DNA of 62,436 nt, taken from NCBI GenBank assembly GCA_046339595.1, contig JBKDUF010000139.1, positions 1 to 62,436 of the forward strand, written 5' to 3'. Position numbers and translations under genes: made by a program. This document shows positions 32,218-46,329 of the stretch, piece by piece. Source of the stretch: Ga0077527 sp021300125 (GTDB taxonomy: Bacteria; Pseudomonadota; Gammaproteobacteria; Burkholderiales; SG8-41). The notes beneath the pieces are model-generated. The model searched no databases, had not been told where the DNA came from, and saw only the letters and a program-made list of their open reading frames with translations. Position 1 is the first letter of the stretch. Each line of letters opens with the position of its first letter.

Positions 32218-33331
32218 GCTGGCACCGTACGCGGCACGCGCCGAATTCAGCCACGGCCGCCGCCACCCCGAGGCGCCGCCGCGAGGCCGCAGCGAATACC
32301 AGCGCGATCGCGACCGCATCATCCATTCCACCGCGTTCCGCCGGCTCGAATACAAGACACAGGTCTTCGTCAATCACGAAGGCGACCTGTTCCGCACACG
32401 GCTCACGCACAGCCTCGAAGTTGCCCAGATCGGCCGCTCGGTCGCGCGCCACCTTGCGCTGGACGAAGACCTGACCGAGGCCATTACCCTGGCCCATGAT
32501 CTCGGCCACACACCCTTCGGCCACACCGGGCAGGATGCGCTCAATGCCTGCATGAAGCCCTACGGCGGCTTCGAGCACAACCTGCAGTCGCTGCGCGTGG
32601 TGGACTTGCTGGAGCAGCGTTATGGCGCTTTCGACGGCCTCAACCTGTCCTTCGAAACACGCGAGGGCATCCTCAAGCACTGCTCGCTGAAAAAAGCGCG
32701 CCTGCTGGGTGATGTCGGTGAGCGTTTCATCCGCAGGCAACGCCCCGGGCTGGAGGCGCAGATCGCCAACCTTGCCGACGAAATCGCCTACAACAACCAT
32801 GATGTCGATGACGGCCTGCGTTCCGGGCTTCTGCACATGGACCAGCTGTCCGAGGTTGCCATCTTCCGCCGCCACATGCGCGCCGCGCTGAAGGAGTTTC
32901 CCCGCCTTGACGGCCGCCGGCTGGTGCATGAAACAGTGCGCCGCATGATCGACACCCTAGTCACCGACTTGGTGCGCCAGAGCAAGGCCTGCATCCGCGA
33001 AGCCGATCCTCGCAGCCCGGAGGATGTGCGCAAGGCCCCGGCCATGATCCGTTTTTCCGAGCGCATCCGGCAGGAGCAGACCGAACTCAAGCAATTCCTG
33101 CACGCCAACCTGTACCGCCATTTCCGCGTCTGCCGGATGAGCGCAAAGGCCCGCCGCATAGTGACCGATCTGTTCCAGGCCTTCATCGCCGAACCGCGGC
33201 TGCTGCCCCCCGAGTTCCAGGCCCGCGCCCGGGAAGACACCCCGCGCGCGATTGCCGACTACATCGCCGGCATGACCGACCGTTACGCCATCGTCGAGCA
33301 CCGGCGGCTGTTCGCTATCGAAGTCAGCTGA
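32207..33331 (+). CDS. dgt: deoxyguanosinetriphosphate triphosphohydrolase-like protein
   Basis: The 374-aa HD-domain enzyme removes triphosphate from dNTPs. The HD motif is in RLTHSLEVAQ followed by AHDLGHTPFGHTGQDAL. FRRLEYKTQVF near residue 45 is the usual entry to the domain. ATG at 32207, inside the end of aroB, was chosen because the protein then starts as family members do. Confidence 0.9.
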   Translation: MRAELAPYAARAEFSHGRRHPEAPPRGRSEYQRDRDRIIHSTAFRRLEYKTQVFVNHEGDLFRTRLTHSLEVAQIGRSVARHLALDEDLTEAITLAHDLGHTPFGHTGQDALNACMKPYGGFEHNLQSLRVVDLLEQRYGAFDGLNLSFETREGILKHCSLKKARLLGDVGERFIRRQRPGLEAQIANLADEIAYNNHDVDDGLRSGLLHMDQLSEVAIFRRHMRAALKEFPRLDGRRLVHETVRRMIDTLVTDLVRQSKACIREADPRSPEDVRKAPAMIRFSERIRQEQTELKQFLHANLYRHFRVCRMSAKARRIVTDLFQAFIAEPRLLPPEFQARAREDTPRAIADYIAGMTDRYAIVEHRRLFAIEVS

Positions 33332-33498
33332 GTTTTTCTGGTCGCCGCACCGCGGCATATTCTTGAATCCCCCCCCTGTACGCAGTAGACTTATCGGGTT
33401 TCACTCCGTTTTTCGCGTTGGCTCAGGCCGTCTCTGACGCGGCGCAACATTGCTTGCGTCAACTGCTTGATTTTAAACGTGTTTTTACGAGGCTCTCG

Positions 33499-38136
<4,638 letters not shown>

Positions 38137-38176
38137 TCCCGGGCCGATGCAACTGGACTGATTGAGGACGCAAGCG

Positions 38177-39598
38177 ATGGGCAAAGTCACCGGATTCATG
38201 GAATTCACCAGGCTCAGCGAAGCCGCCGAACAGCCTCAGGAACGGCTCAAGCACTGGCGCGAATTCGTCGGCCACCTCAGCGACAAGGAAGCGGGCACCC
38301 AGGGGGCGCGCTGCATGGATTGCGGCACGCCTTTCTGCATGAGCGGCTGCCCGATCAACAACATCATTCCGGACTGGAATGACCTGGTTTACCGCCAGGA
38401 CTGGCAGCAGGCGATCGAGACGCTGCATTCCACCAACAACTTCCCCGAATTCACCGGTCGTGTGTGTCCCGCCCCATGCGAAGCGGCGTGCACGCTGAAC
38501 ATCAACAACGATCCGGTCGGAATCAAGTCGATCGAACATGCGATCATCGACAAGGCTTGGGAATCCGGCTGGGTGAAGCCGCTACCCGCAGCGGCCAGGA
38601 CCGGCCGGCGCGTGGCGGTGATCGGCTCGGGCCCGGCGGGCATGTCGTGCGCGCAACAACTTGCGCGCGCCGGGCATGATGTCGTGGTGTTCGAGAAAGC
38701 CGATCGTATCGGCGGACTGCTGCGTTACGGCATCCCCGATTTCAATATGGAAAAGCACCTGATCGACCGCCGCGTCGAGCAGATGCGGGTCGAGGGTGTC
38801 GAGTTCCGCACCGGCCAGAACATCGGCAAGGACATCGCAATGCAGAAGCTGGTGGATGAATTCGACGCAGTGGTGATGGCCGGCGGCGCAGAACAGCCGC
38901 GCGACCTGCCGGTACCGGGTCGCGAGCTCGCAGGCGTGCACTTCGCAATGGAATTCCTGCCGCAGCAGAACAAAGTGGTGGCTGGTGACGCGGTGGCCAA
39001 GCAGATCAAGGCCACCGGCAAGCATGTCATCGTCATCGGTGGTGGCGACACCGGCTCCGACTGCGTCGGCACCTCCAATCGCCATGGCGCTGTCTCGGTC
39101 ACCCAGTTCGAGCTGCTGCCGCAGCCTCCGGCTGTGGAAAACAAGCCCATGGTCTGGCCCTATTGGCCGGTCAAGCTGCGCACTTCCAGCTCGCATGAAG
39201 AGGGTTGCAAGCGTGACTGGGCGGTTGCCACCAAGCGCTTCGAAGGCAAAGACGGCAGGGTCGAGAAACTGGTCGCCGCACGGCTGGAGTGGAAGGATGG
39301 CCAGATGAAGGAAATTCCGGGCTCGGAATTCACCCTGAAGGCCGACCTGGTCCTGCTCGCGATGGGTTTCACCGGCCCGATGCCGGCTGGATTGCTCGAA
39401 CAAGCCAAGGTCGACAGGGATGGCCGCGGCAACGTCAAGGCAGACACCGAGAGTTACCGCACCTCGGCGGCCAAGGTCTTCGCTGCCGGCGACATGCGCC
39501 GCGGCCAGTCGCTGGTGGTGTGGGCGATCCGAGAAGGCCGCCAGTGCGCGCGCGCGGTAGATGAATTCCTGATGGGATCGAGCGAGCTGCCGCGCTAA
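38177..39598 (+). CDS. gltD: glutamate synthase (NADPH) small subunit
   Basis: The 473-aa flavoprotein passes electrons from NADPH to GltB. N-terminal cysteines in CMDCGTPFCMSGCP and CPAPCEAAC hold two 4Fe-4S clusters; VIGSGPAGMSCAQQLA binds FAD and VIGGGDTGSDCVGTS binds NADPH. ATG at 38177 (MGKVTGFMEF) matches the usual start and follows GAGGA. Its stop directly abuts the hemE ATG. Confidence 0.96.
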   Translation: MGKVTGFMEFTRLSEAAEQPQERLKHWREFVGHLSDKEAGTQGARCMDCGTPFCMSGCPINNIIPDWNDLVYRQDWQQAIETLHSTNNFPEFTGRVCPAPCEAACTLNINNDPVGIKSIEHAIIDKAWESGWVKPLPAAARTGRRVAVIGSGPAGMSCAQQLARAGHDVVVFEKADRIGGLLRYGIPDFNMEKHLIDRRVEQMRVEGVEFRTGQNIGKDIAMQKLVDEFDAVVMAGGAEQPRDLPVPGRELAGVHFAMEFLPQQNKVVAGDAVAKQIKATGKHVIVIGGGDTGSDCVGTSNRHGAVSVTQFELLPQPPAVENKPMVWPYWPVKLRTSSSHEEGCKRDWAVATKRFEGKDGRVEKLVAARLEWKDGQMKEIPGSEFTLKADLVLLAMGFTGPMPAGLLEQAKVDRDGRGNVKADTESYRTSAAKVFAAGDMRRGQSLVVWAIREGRQCARAVDEFLMGSSELPR

Positions 39599-40660
39599 AT
39601 GGCAGCACTGATCAACGACACCTTTCTGCGCGCGCTGCGGCGCGAGCCGGTGCCCTACACCCCCGTCTGGATCATGCGCCAGGCGGGGCGTTACCTGCCC
39701 GAGTACAACGCCACGCGCAAACGTGCCGGCAGCTTCCTCGGTCTTGCCAAGAATCCTGACTACGCCACCGAAGTCACGCTGCAGCCGCTGGCACGGTTTC
39801 CGCTGGATGCCGCCATCCTGTTCTCGGACATCCTGACCGTACCCGATGCGATGGGCCTCGGCCTCTATTTCGCTGAGGGCGAGGGCCCTAAATTCGAACG
39901 GCCGCTGCGCGATGAGGCGGCGATCCGTTCGCTGCGCGTGCCGGAGCCGCGCGAGTCCCTGGCCTACGTGCTCGACGCGGTGAAACAGATCCGCGGCGCG
40001 CTCGCCGGCAAGGTGCCGCTGATCGGCTTTTCCGGCAGTCCGTACACGCTGGCCTGCTACATGGTCGAAGGCGGCGGCAGCGACGACTTCCGCCAGATCA
40101 AGACGCTGCTCTACTCGCGCCCCGAACTGCTGCACCACCTGCTCGACATCAATGCGCAGGCAGTAACCGCGTATCTGAACGCGCAGATCGAAGCCGGTGC
40201 GCAGGCGGTGATGATTTTCGATACCTGGGGCGGCTCGCTGCCTGACGCGGCTTACCGCGAGTTCTCGCTCGCCTACATGCAGCGCGTGGTCGCCGGCCTG
40301 CATGCCCGGTGGCAGGGCGAGGCGGTGCCCAGCATCGTCTTCACCAAGGGCGGCGGACTTTGGCTGGAAGCCATCGCCGCCATCGGCAGCACCGCCGTCG
40401 GCCTCGACTGGACGGTGGACATCGGGGAAGCCCGCAGCCGCATCGGCGAACGCGTTGCGCTGCAGGGCAACCTCGATCCGATGGTGCTGTTCAGCCCGCC
40501 CCCGGCCATCGCCGGCCAGGTCGCCCGCGTCCTCGATGCCTACGGCCATGGCAGCGGACATGTCTTCAACCTCGGTCACGGCGTTTCGCAGTTCACCCCG
40601 CCGGAGCATGTTGCGGCGCTGGTCGAGGCCGTGCACAGCCTCAGCCGGCGCCATCATTAA
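39599..40660 (+). CDS. hemE: uroporphyrinogen decarboxylase
   Basis: The 353-aa enzyme converts uroporphyrinogen III to coproporphyrinogen III. It starts with the conserved PVWIMRQAGRYLPEY, continues with the second signature GFSGSPYTLACYMVEG, and has IFDTWGGSL in the centre, all at usual positions. It begins at the base after the gltD stop, so it is co-transcribed with gltBD. Confidence 0.95.
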   Translation: MAALINDTFLRALRREPVPYTPVWIMRQAGRYLPEYNATRKRAGSFLGLAKNPDYATEVTLQPLARFPLDAAILFSDILTVPDAMGLGLYFAEGEGPKFERPLRDEAAIRSLRVPEPRESLAYVLDAVKQIRGALAGKVPLIGFSGSPYTLACYMVEGGGSDDFRQIKTLLYSRPELLHHLLDINAQAVTAYLNAQIEAGAQAVMIFDTWGGSLPDAAYREFSLAYMQRVVAGLHARWQGEAVPSIVFTKGGGLWLEAIAAIGSTAVGLDWTVDIGEARSRIGERVALQGNLDPMVLFSPPPAIAGQVARVLDAYGHGSGHVFNLGHGVSQFTPPEHVAALVEAVHSLSRRHH

Positions 40661-40958
40661 GCACTGTCTCTGCAGCACGACAAAAATCTTATGCACAGCA
40701 GGCACTTAGTCGCGGGTGCCGGATTGCCTTGTTCATCCTGATTGGCTGGCCATCATAACCCGTTGATTTAAAGTCACTTTTTCGGGGCTTGCCCCGGCCT
40801 GCTTTTGCCAGGGCTTGAACCGCCAACCGTGACAGGAATCATGGGTTCATCAACAATCTTGTCCACAGCACCTGAAGTGAAAAAACAATGACTGGCAATG
40901 GACGTGCGGCAGTTTCCGAGAAAGCCGATCCACTTTCACCGCCAACTCAACTGTCGTC
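40661..40958. other. 298-bp hemE-priA intergenic region with two DnaA-box-like 9-mers
   Basis: No gene is seen. TTATGCACA (40689-40697) fits the DnaA box consensus TTATNCACA, and TTGTCCACA (40859-40867) differs from TTATCCACA by one base. A GC hairpin at 40783-40796 has no T-run. The region should hold the priA promoter, but no convincing -35/-10 pair is visible. Confidence 0.4.
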
Positions 40959-43148
40959 GTGAATCCACTGATCCGCGTCGCGCTCGACGTTCCGCTGCCG
41001 CAACTCTTCGATTACCGCTGCGCTGATGCGGCAGCGGTGGTCGGCGCGAGAGTGCTGGTGCCTTTCGGGCGGCGCCGGATGATCGGCGTGGTGGTCGAAC
41101 GCCCCGGGAAGAGCGATGTTACCGAAGACCGGCTGAAGGCGGTACAGCGCGTCCTCGACCGCAAACCCCTGCTTGACCACGACACGCTTCGCCTGCTGCG
41201 CTTCGCCGCCGACTACTATGCTTATCCACTGGGCGCGGTGGTAATGACCGCGCTGCCTGCGGCGCTGCGTCGCGTCCTCAAGCGCGATGGAATGCCGGGC
41301 GGCTGGACACTGAGCCCGGCAGGGCGGTCCTTGACCGCCACACTGTTGCCGGCGCGGGCGCGTACACAGCAACTTCTGCTTGAAAAGCTGCAGGCCTCAA
41401 CCCCGCTGCCCCATGCCGAAGCCGCCGCGACACCGGCCCTGCGCAAGGCGCTGCACGCATTCCGTGCAGCCGGCTGGGTCGTCGAATCCGAACTCGACCC
41501 GGCCACGGCTGCCGAAACCGCAATGCCCAAGGTCGACGTGGGCGCCGCGGCGCCCGCGCTCAATACGGAGCAGGCCGCCGCCGTCGGCGCCACCGTCGCC
41601 GCCTTCGGTCGCTTCCAGCCACTGCTGCTGCGCGGACTCACCGGCAGCGGGAAGACCGAGGTCTATCTGCACGCCGCAGCGGCGGCGCTGCAGCAGGGCC
41701 TACAGGTACTGGTGCTGGTGCCCGAAATCGCGCTGACGCCGCAGTTCGAAATGCTGGTGCGAGCCCGTTTTCCCGGCGTCGGACTGGCCACGCTGCACAG
41801 TAACCTTGCCGAAGGCGAACGTGTGCAGCGCTGGCAGGACGCACGTGAGGGCCGTGCGCGTATCGTGCTCGGCACCCGGCTCTCCGTATTCGTGCCGCTG
41901 CCGCAGCTGGGCCTGATCGTGGTGGATGAAGAGCACGACAGCTCCTTCAAGCAGGGCGAGGGTTTCCGCTACTCCGCGCGTGACCTCGCCGTGGTCCGCG
42001 CCAGCCAGCGCGGCATCCCGGTGCTGCTCGGTTCGGCAACACCTTCGCTGGAGAGCTGGCGCAACGCGACCGAAGGCCGCTATCGCCTGCTCGAGCTTCG
42101 TCAGCGCATCCACGCCGCACCACCGTATATTGACTGCATCGACCTGCGGCAGCACAAAACCGAGGACGGACTGTCGCCACCACTGCTCAAGGCTTTACGT
42201 GACCGGCTGGCCGCCGGCGAACAAAGCCTGGTCTTCATCAACCGCCGCGGCTACGCCCCGGTGCTGATCTGCGACAGCTGCGGCTGGCTATCGGACTGCC
42301 CGCGCTGTTCGGCAAGGCTGGTGTTGCACCAGCGCGAACGCCGCCTGCGCTGCCACCACTGCGGACACGAACGCGCGGTGCCAACCGCCTGCCCGGACTG
42401 CGGCGATGCCGACCTCGCGCCCCTGGGCCAGGGCACGCAACGGGTGGAAACCGCGCTGATACAGCATTTTCCGAAGGCGCGCATCCTGCGCATCGACCGC
42501 GACTCGACGCACGCGAAACAGGCCTGGTCCGACATGCGCGACCGCATCCGCAAACGCGATATCGACATCCTGGTTGGCACCCAGATTCTTGCCAAGGGCC
42601 ACGATTTTCCGCACCTGAACCTGGTGGGCATCCTGAATGCCGACAGCATGCTTTACAGCTGCGACTTCCGTGCAGCCGAGCGGCTCTACGCCCTGCTCAC
42701 CCAGGTTGCCGGCCGCGCCGGCCGCGGCACGACACGGGGCCAGGTGCTGGTGCAGACCCAGTTCCCGGACCACCCCCTATACCAGGCAATGCAGGCCCAG
42801 GATTTCGCCGCGTACGCACAAGCCCAGCTTGAGGAACGGCGCAGCGCGGGATTTCCGCCCTATGTGCATCAGGCCCTGCTGCGCGCGGAAGCGCCGAAGC
42901 TCGACACCGCACTCGACTTCCTGGCTGCAGCTGCCCGTGCAGCCGCGCCTCATGCCGACGGCATCACCGTCTATGATCCGGTGCCCGCCGGCATGATGCG
43001 CCGCGCCGGCCGTGAGCGCGCGCAACTGCTGGTGCAATGCGCATCGCGCGCGCGCCTGCGCGAATTCCTCGGCCACTGGCGCCAGGCGCTGGCCGCCCGC
43101 AGCAGCCGGGCACGCTGGTCGCTGGATGTGGATCCACTGGATTTCTGA
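40959..43148 (+). CDS. priA: primosomal protein N' (replication restart helicase PriA)
   Basis: The 729-aa DNA helicase reloads the replisome at stalled forks. It has an N-terminal 3'-DNA-end binding domain, Walker A GLTGSGKTEVYL, Walker B VVDEEHDSS, and a zinc region with paired cysteines (CDSCGWLSDCPRCSA, CHHCGHE, CPDCGDA) inserted between helicase lobes. The start is GTG at 40959 without a clear Shine-Dalgarno sequence. Confidence 0.95.
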   Translation: MNPLIRVALDVPLPQLFDYRCADAAAVVGARVLVPFGRRRMIGVVVERPGKSDVTEDRLKAVQRVLDRKPLLDHDTLRLLRFAADYYAYPLGAVVMTALPAALRRVLKRDGMPGGWTLSPAGRSLTATLLPARARTQQLLLEKLQASTPLPHAEAAATPALRKALHAFRAAGWVVESELDPATAAETAMPKVDVGAAAPALNTEQAAAVGATVAAFGRFQPLLLRGLTGSGKTEVYLHAAAAALQQGLQVLVLVPEIALTPQFEMLVRARFPGVGLATLHSNLAEGERVQRWQDAREGRARIVLGTRLSVFVPLPQLGLIVVDEEHDSSFKQGEGFRYSARDLAVVRASQRGIPVLLGSATPSLESWRNATEGRYRLLELRQRIHAAPPYIDCIDLRQHKTEDGLSPPLLKALRDRLAAGEQSLVFINRRGYAPVLICDSCGWLSDCPRCSARLVLHQRERRLRCHHCGHERAVPTACPDCGDADLAPLGQGTQRVETALIQHFPKARILRIDRDSTHAKQAWSDMRDRIRKRDIDILVGTQILAKGHDFPHLNLVGILNADSMLYSCDFRAAERLYALLTQVAGRAGRGTTRGQVLVQTQFPDHPLYQAMQAQDFAAYAQAQLEERRSAGFPPYVHQALLRAEAPKLDTALDFLAAAARAAAPHADGITVYDPVPAGMMRRAGRERAQLLVQCASRARLREFLGHWRQALAARSSRARWSLDVDPLDF

Positions 43149-43259
43149 GTAAAAACAGCAGTTTGGTCGTGATAAACTGCGGCCCCTTGCGGCTGCAGCC
43201 TTGTCGCCCGCCTCCATTCCGGCCGTGCGCAAAGCAGGCCCACCTTACAAGCCATCCAC

Positions 43260-45029
43260 ATGACCACCCCGCCTGCCGACGCCCGCAGCCTGCTCGCCGG
43301 CCTGATTGAGCAAGCCATCGCCGGCATCGTGCCGGCCGGCGCCACCGCCAGCATCCAGCTCGAACGCCCGAAGCAGGCCCAGCACGGCGATTTCGCCTGC
43401 AATATCGCGATGCAGCTGGCAAAACCGCTGCGCAACAATCCGCGCGCGATTGCACAGCAGATCATCGCCGCGCTGCCGGTCTCGCCCGATCTCGAAAAGG
43501 CCGAGATTGCCGGCGCCGGTTTCATCAACCTGTTCCTCACAAATAGCTACAAGCAGCGCGTGGTGTCGCGCGTGCTCGCCGCCGGCGAAGCCTACGGCTG
43601 CGGCAGCCTCGGTGCCGGCCGGCGCATCCAGGTCGAGTTCGTCTCCGCCAATCCCACCGGCCCGCTGCATGTCGGCCATGGCCGGGGTGCCGCCTACGGC
43701 GCCAGCCTTGCCGCGATCCTCGCCGCCGCCGGCTTCGACGTGCAGCGCGAGTTCTATGTCAACGATGCCGGGCGCCAGATGGATATCCTGATGGTCTCGG
43801 TCTGGATGCGCTACCTGGAAGCGGCGGAGATTGCCGTCAGCTTTCCACCCAACGGCTACCAGGGCGAATACGTGCGCCAGCGCGCCGCCGAACTGCGCGC
43901 GGCAGCAGGCACTTCGCTTGAACGCGAAGCCGCTACGGTCGAGCGCGATCTGCCACAGGCGCAGGGGGATGAAAGCGATGCCGAGCTTGAGACCCTGCAC
44001 GAAAACCGCATGGACGGGCTGATCGTCAACATGAAAGCGCTGCTCGGCAGCGCATTCCAGGATGCCTATGCCCGGGTGCTCGAACGGCAGCTCGACGAAT
44101 GCCGGGATGTGCTTGAGCGCTTCGGCGTCACGTTCGACCGCTGGTTTTCGGAGCAGTCGTTGTACTCGGACGGCAAGGTCGCCGCGACGCTGGACCGCCT
44201 GCAGGCTGCGGGCCACCTCTACAAAAAGGATGGCGCGCTCTGGTTCCGCAGCACCGATTTCGGCGATGACAAGGACCGCGTCGTCCGTCGCGACAACGGC
44301 CTCTACACCTATTTCGCCTCCGACATCGCCTATCACGCGGACAAGCTCGACCGCGGCTTCACAGAGATCATCGACGTCTGGGGCGCGGACCACCACGGCT
44401 ACATCCCGCGTGTGAAGGCTGCGATCACGGCGCTGGGCGGGGACGCGGCAAAGCTGACCGTGCCGCTGATCCAGCTCGTTGCGCTGTTCCGCAACGGCGA
44501 ACCGGTGCGCATGGGCAAGCGCAGCGGCAACTTCGTCACGCTGGAGGAGCTCTATGGCGACGTCGGCGTCGATGCCGCCCGCTTTTTCTATGTGCTGCGC
44601 AAGAGTGACCAGCACTTCGATTTTGACCTCGACCTTGCCAAGTCGCAAAGCAACGACAATCCGGTCTACTACATCCAGTATGCCCATGCGCGGGTGTGCA
44701 GCGTGCTCGCCCAGTGGGGCGGTGATGCCGCCTCGCTGCGCATGGCTGACCCCACGCCGCTGCAGTCGGCACATGAGGCGGTGCTGCTCAAGCGGCTGAT
44801 GGAGTATCCGGAAGTGATCGAAGGTGCAGCTCGCGACCTCGCGCCGCACAACCTCGCGTTTTTCCTGAAGGAATTCGCGAGCGAATTCCACAGCTACTAC
44901 AACGCCGAGCGTTTCCTGCTCGAGGACGAGCCGCTCACCCGCGCGCGGCTGGCGCTGGCTCTGGCCGTGCGCCAGGTGCTGAAGAACGGCCTTGCCCTGC
45001 TGGGTGTGGGCGCACCGGAAAAAATGTAA
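43260..45029 (+). CDS. argS: arginyl-tRNA synthetase
   Basis: The 589-aa class I synthetase charges tRNA-Arg. The N-terminal Arg-tRNA recognition domain comes first, followed by the HIGH-equivalent NPTGPLHVGHGRG and, later, GEPVRMGKRSGNFVTL in place of KMSKS, as usual for ArgRS. The C-terminal anticodon-binding helix bundle is complete. The SPOR protein gene follows after one base. Confidence 0.96.
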   Translation: MTTPPADARSLLAGLIEQAIAGIVPAGATASIQLERPKQAQHGDFACNIAMQLAKPLRNNPRAIAQQIIAALPVSPDLEKAEIAGAGFINLFLTNSYKQRVVSRVLAAGEAYGCGSLGAGRRIQVEFVSANPTGPLHVGHGRGAAYGASLAAILAAAGFDVQREFYVNDAGRQMDILMVSVWMRYLEAAEIAVSFPPNGYQGEYVRQRAAELRAAAGTSLEREAATVERDLPQAQGDESDAELETLHENRMDGLIVNMKALLGSAFQDAYARVLERQLDECRDVLERFGVTFDRWFSEQSLYSDGKVAATLDRLQAAGHLYKKDGALWFRSTDFGDDKDRVVRRDNGLYTYFASDIAYHADKLDRGFTEIIDVWGADHHGYIPRVKAAITALGGDAAKLTVPLIQLVALFRNGEPVRMGKRSGNFVTLEELYGDVGVDAARFFYVLRKSDQHFDFDLDLAKSQSNDNPVYYIQYAHARVCSVLAQWGGDAASLRMADPTPLQSAHEAVLLKRLMEYPEVIEGAARDLAPHNLAFFLKEFASEFHSYYNAERFLLEDEPLTRARLALALAVRQVLKNGLALLGVGAPEKM

Positions 45030-45030
45030 G

Positions 45031-45630
45031 ATGGCCACCGTGGGCAGAGACTACAAAAATCACGATCGCAAGCCGGCCGCACGCGGCGGCAGCTCGATGT
45101 TCATCGGCATCCTGATCGGCCTGGTACTCGGGCTCGCGATCGCCCTCGGCGTGGCCTGGTACATCTACAAGGCACCGAGCCCGTTCCAGCAAAAGGAAAA
45201 ACCGGTCGCCGGCAAGGCGGATGCCGCCAAGGTGGGCGAGGGCAAGGCTGCGGACAAGTCCGATAAATCGGACAAGGCCGCCGACAGCAAGCCGCGCTTC
45301 GATTTCTACAAGATCCTGCCCGGGGTCGAGGAACCGGCAACCGACCAGCAGTTGCGTGATGCCAAAGGCGGCACGGCCTCCAAGGAATCGTTTTACCTGC
45401 AGGCCGGCGCCTTCCAGAGCGCACCCGATGCGGACAACCTGAAGGCGCGCCTGGCGCTGCTCGGGGTCCAGGCCTCGATCCAGACCACGACGCTGCCGGA
45501 GCGCGGCGTCTGGCACCGCGTGCGCCTCGGACCGTACACCGGCGTCGAGGAACTCAACCGCGCGCGCGAAACTCTGAAGAACAACGGCATCGAGACCACG
45601 CTGATCAAGGTCCGTGATGCCGACAAATAA
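45031..45630 (+). CDS. SPOR domain-containing inner-membrane protein (FtsN-like layout)
   Basis: The 199-aa protein has a short cytoplasmic N-terminus, one membrane segment (SMFIGILIGLVLGLAIALGV), a Lys/Ala/Asp-rich linker and a C-terminal SPOR domain (about 120-197: FYLQAGAFQS then RVRLGPYTGVEELNRA), which binds denuded peptidoglycan at the division site. This resembles FtsN in layout. ATG at 45031 was chosen as it directly follows the argS stop. Confidence 0.87.
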   Translation: MATVGRDYKNHDRKPAARGGSSMFIGILIGLVLGLAIALGVAWYIYKAPSPFQQKEKPVAGKADAAKVGEGKAADKSDKSDKAADSKPRFDFYKILPGVEEPATDQQLRDAKGGTASKESFYLQAGAFQSAPDADNLKARLALLGVQASIQTTTLPERGVWHRVRLGPYTGVEELNRARETLKNNGIETTLIKVRDADK

Positions 45631-45662
45631 GTCCGACAATTAAACCGTTCGGAGAATTACCC

Positions 45663-46325
45663 ATGCGATTCACCGCACTCATCGGCCGGCTGCTGCTCGC
45701 CACCGGCCTCGCCTTCGGCCTGGTGACAGCCGCCCAGGCCCAGCTCACGCCCGGCAAGGACTATGTTCTGGTCAAGCCGCCGCAGCCTACGGACAGCGGC
45801 AACAAGATCGAAGTGCTGGAATTCTTCTGGTACGGCTGCCCTCACTGCGCCAACCTGCAGCCCTTCCTCGAAGGCTGGCTCAAGCGCAAGCCCGCCGACG
45901 TCGAGTTCAAGCACATGCCGGCGGTGTTCCAGGACTCCTGGGTGCCGCTGACCCGCGCCTATTACACGCTGGAGGCGATGGGGCTGACCGACAAGCTGCA
46001 CCAGGAACTGTTCAACGCCATCCACAAACAGAAAGCCAACCTGCGCGACGCCAACGCGATCATCGACTGGGCTGCGGGCAAGGGCGTGGACCGCAAGCGC
46101 TTCAGTGACACCTACAATTCCTTCGGCATCAACGGGCGCCTGCAGCGCTCGATCGACCTCACCCGCAAGTACGACATTCCCGGCACGCCGGCCATCGCGG
46201 TCGACGGCAAGTTCATCACCGCGCCGTCGATGGTGCTCAAGGGCGACCGCGTCATTGACTACGACCGCTTTTTCCAGGTGGTCGACGCGCTGATTGCCGA
46301 GGCGCGCAAGAGCAGGGGCAAGTAG
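45663..46325 (+). CDS. dsbA: thiol:disulfide interchange protein DsbA
   Basis: The 220-aa periplasmic oxidase introduces disulfide bonds. It has a signal peptide (ending AQAQ), the thioredoxin-fold active site CPHC at residues 59-62 (FFWYGCPHC, the DsbA sequence), and the cis-proline loop GTPAIAVDG. GGAG precedes the ATG. A second DsbA-like gene follows within 5 bases. Confidence 0.93.
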   Translation: MRFTALIGRLLLATGLAFGLVTAAQAQLTPGKDYVLVKPPQPTDSGNKIEVLEFFWYGCPHCANLQPFLEGWLKRKPADVEFKHMPAVFQDSWVPLTRAYYTLEAMGLTDKLHQELFNAIHKQKANLRDANAIIDWAAGKGVDRKRFSDTYNSFGINGRLQRSIDLTRKYDIPGTPAIAVDGKFITAPSMVLKGDRVIDYDRFFQVVDALIAEARKSRGK

Positions 46326-46329
46326 GTCC

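Noticed and set aside
38582..40705. Long open frame (707 codons) on the minus strand opposite gltD and hemE
   Set aside because: It spans two well-supported genes on the other strand and has no family features.
40783..40796. GC hairpin after hemE as a terminator
   Set aside because: The 6-bp stem with a 2-base loop is not followed by a T-run on either strand.
43245..45038. Open frame of 597 codons on the minus strand opposite argS
   Set aside because: Antisense shadow of a canonical synthetase; no start signal and no domain.
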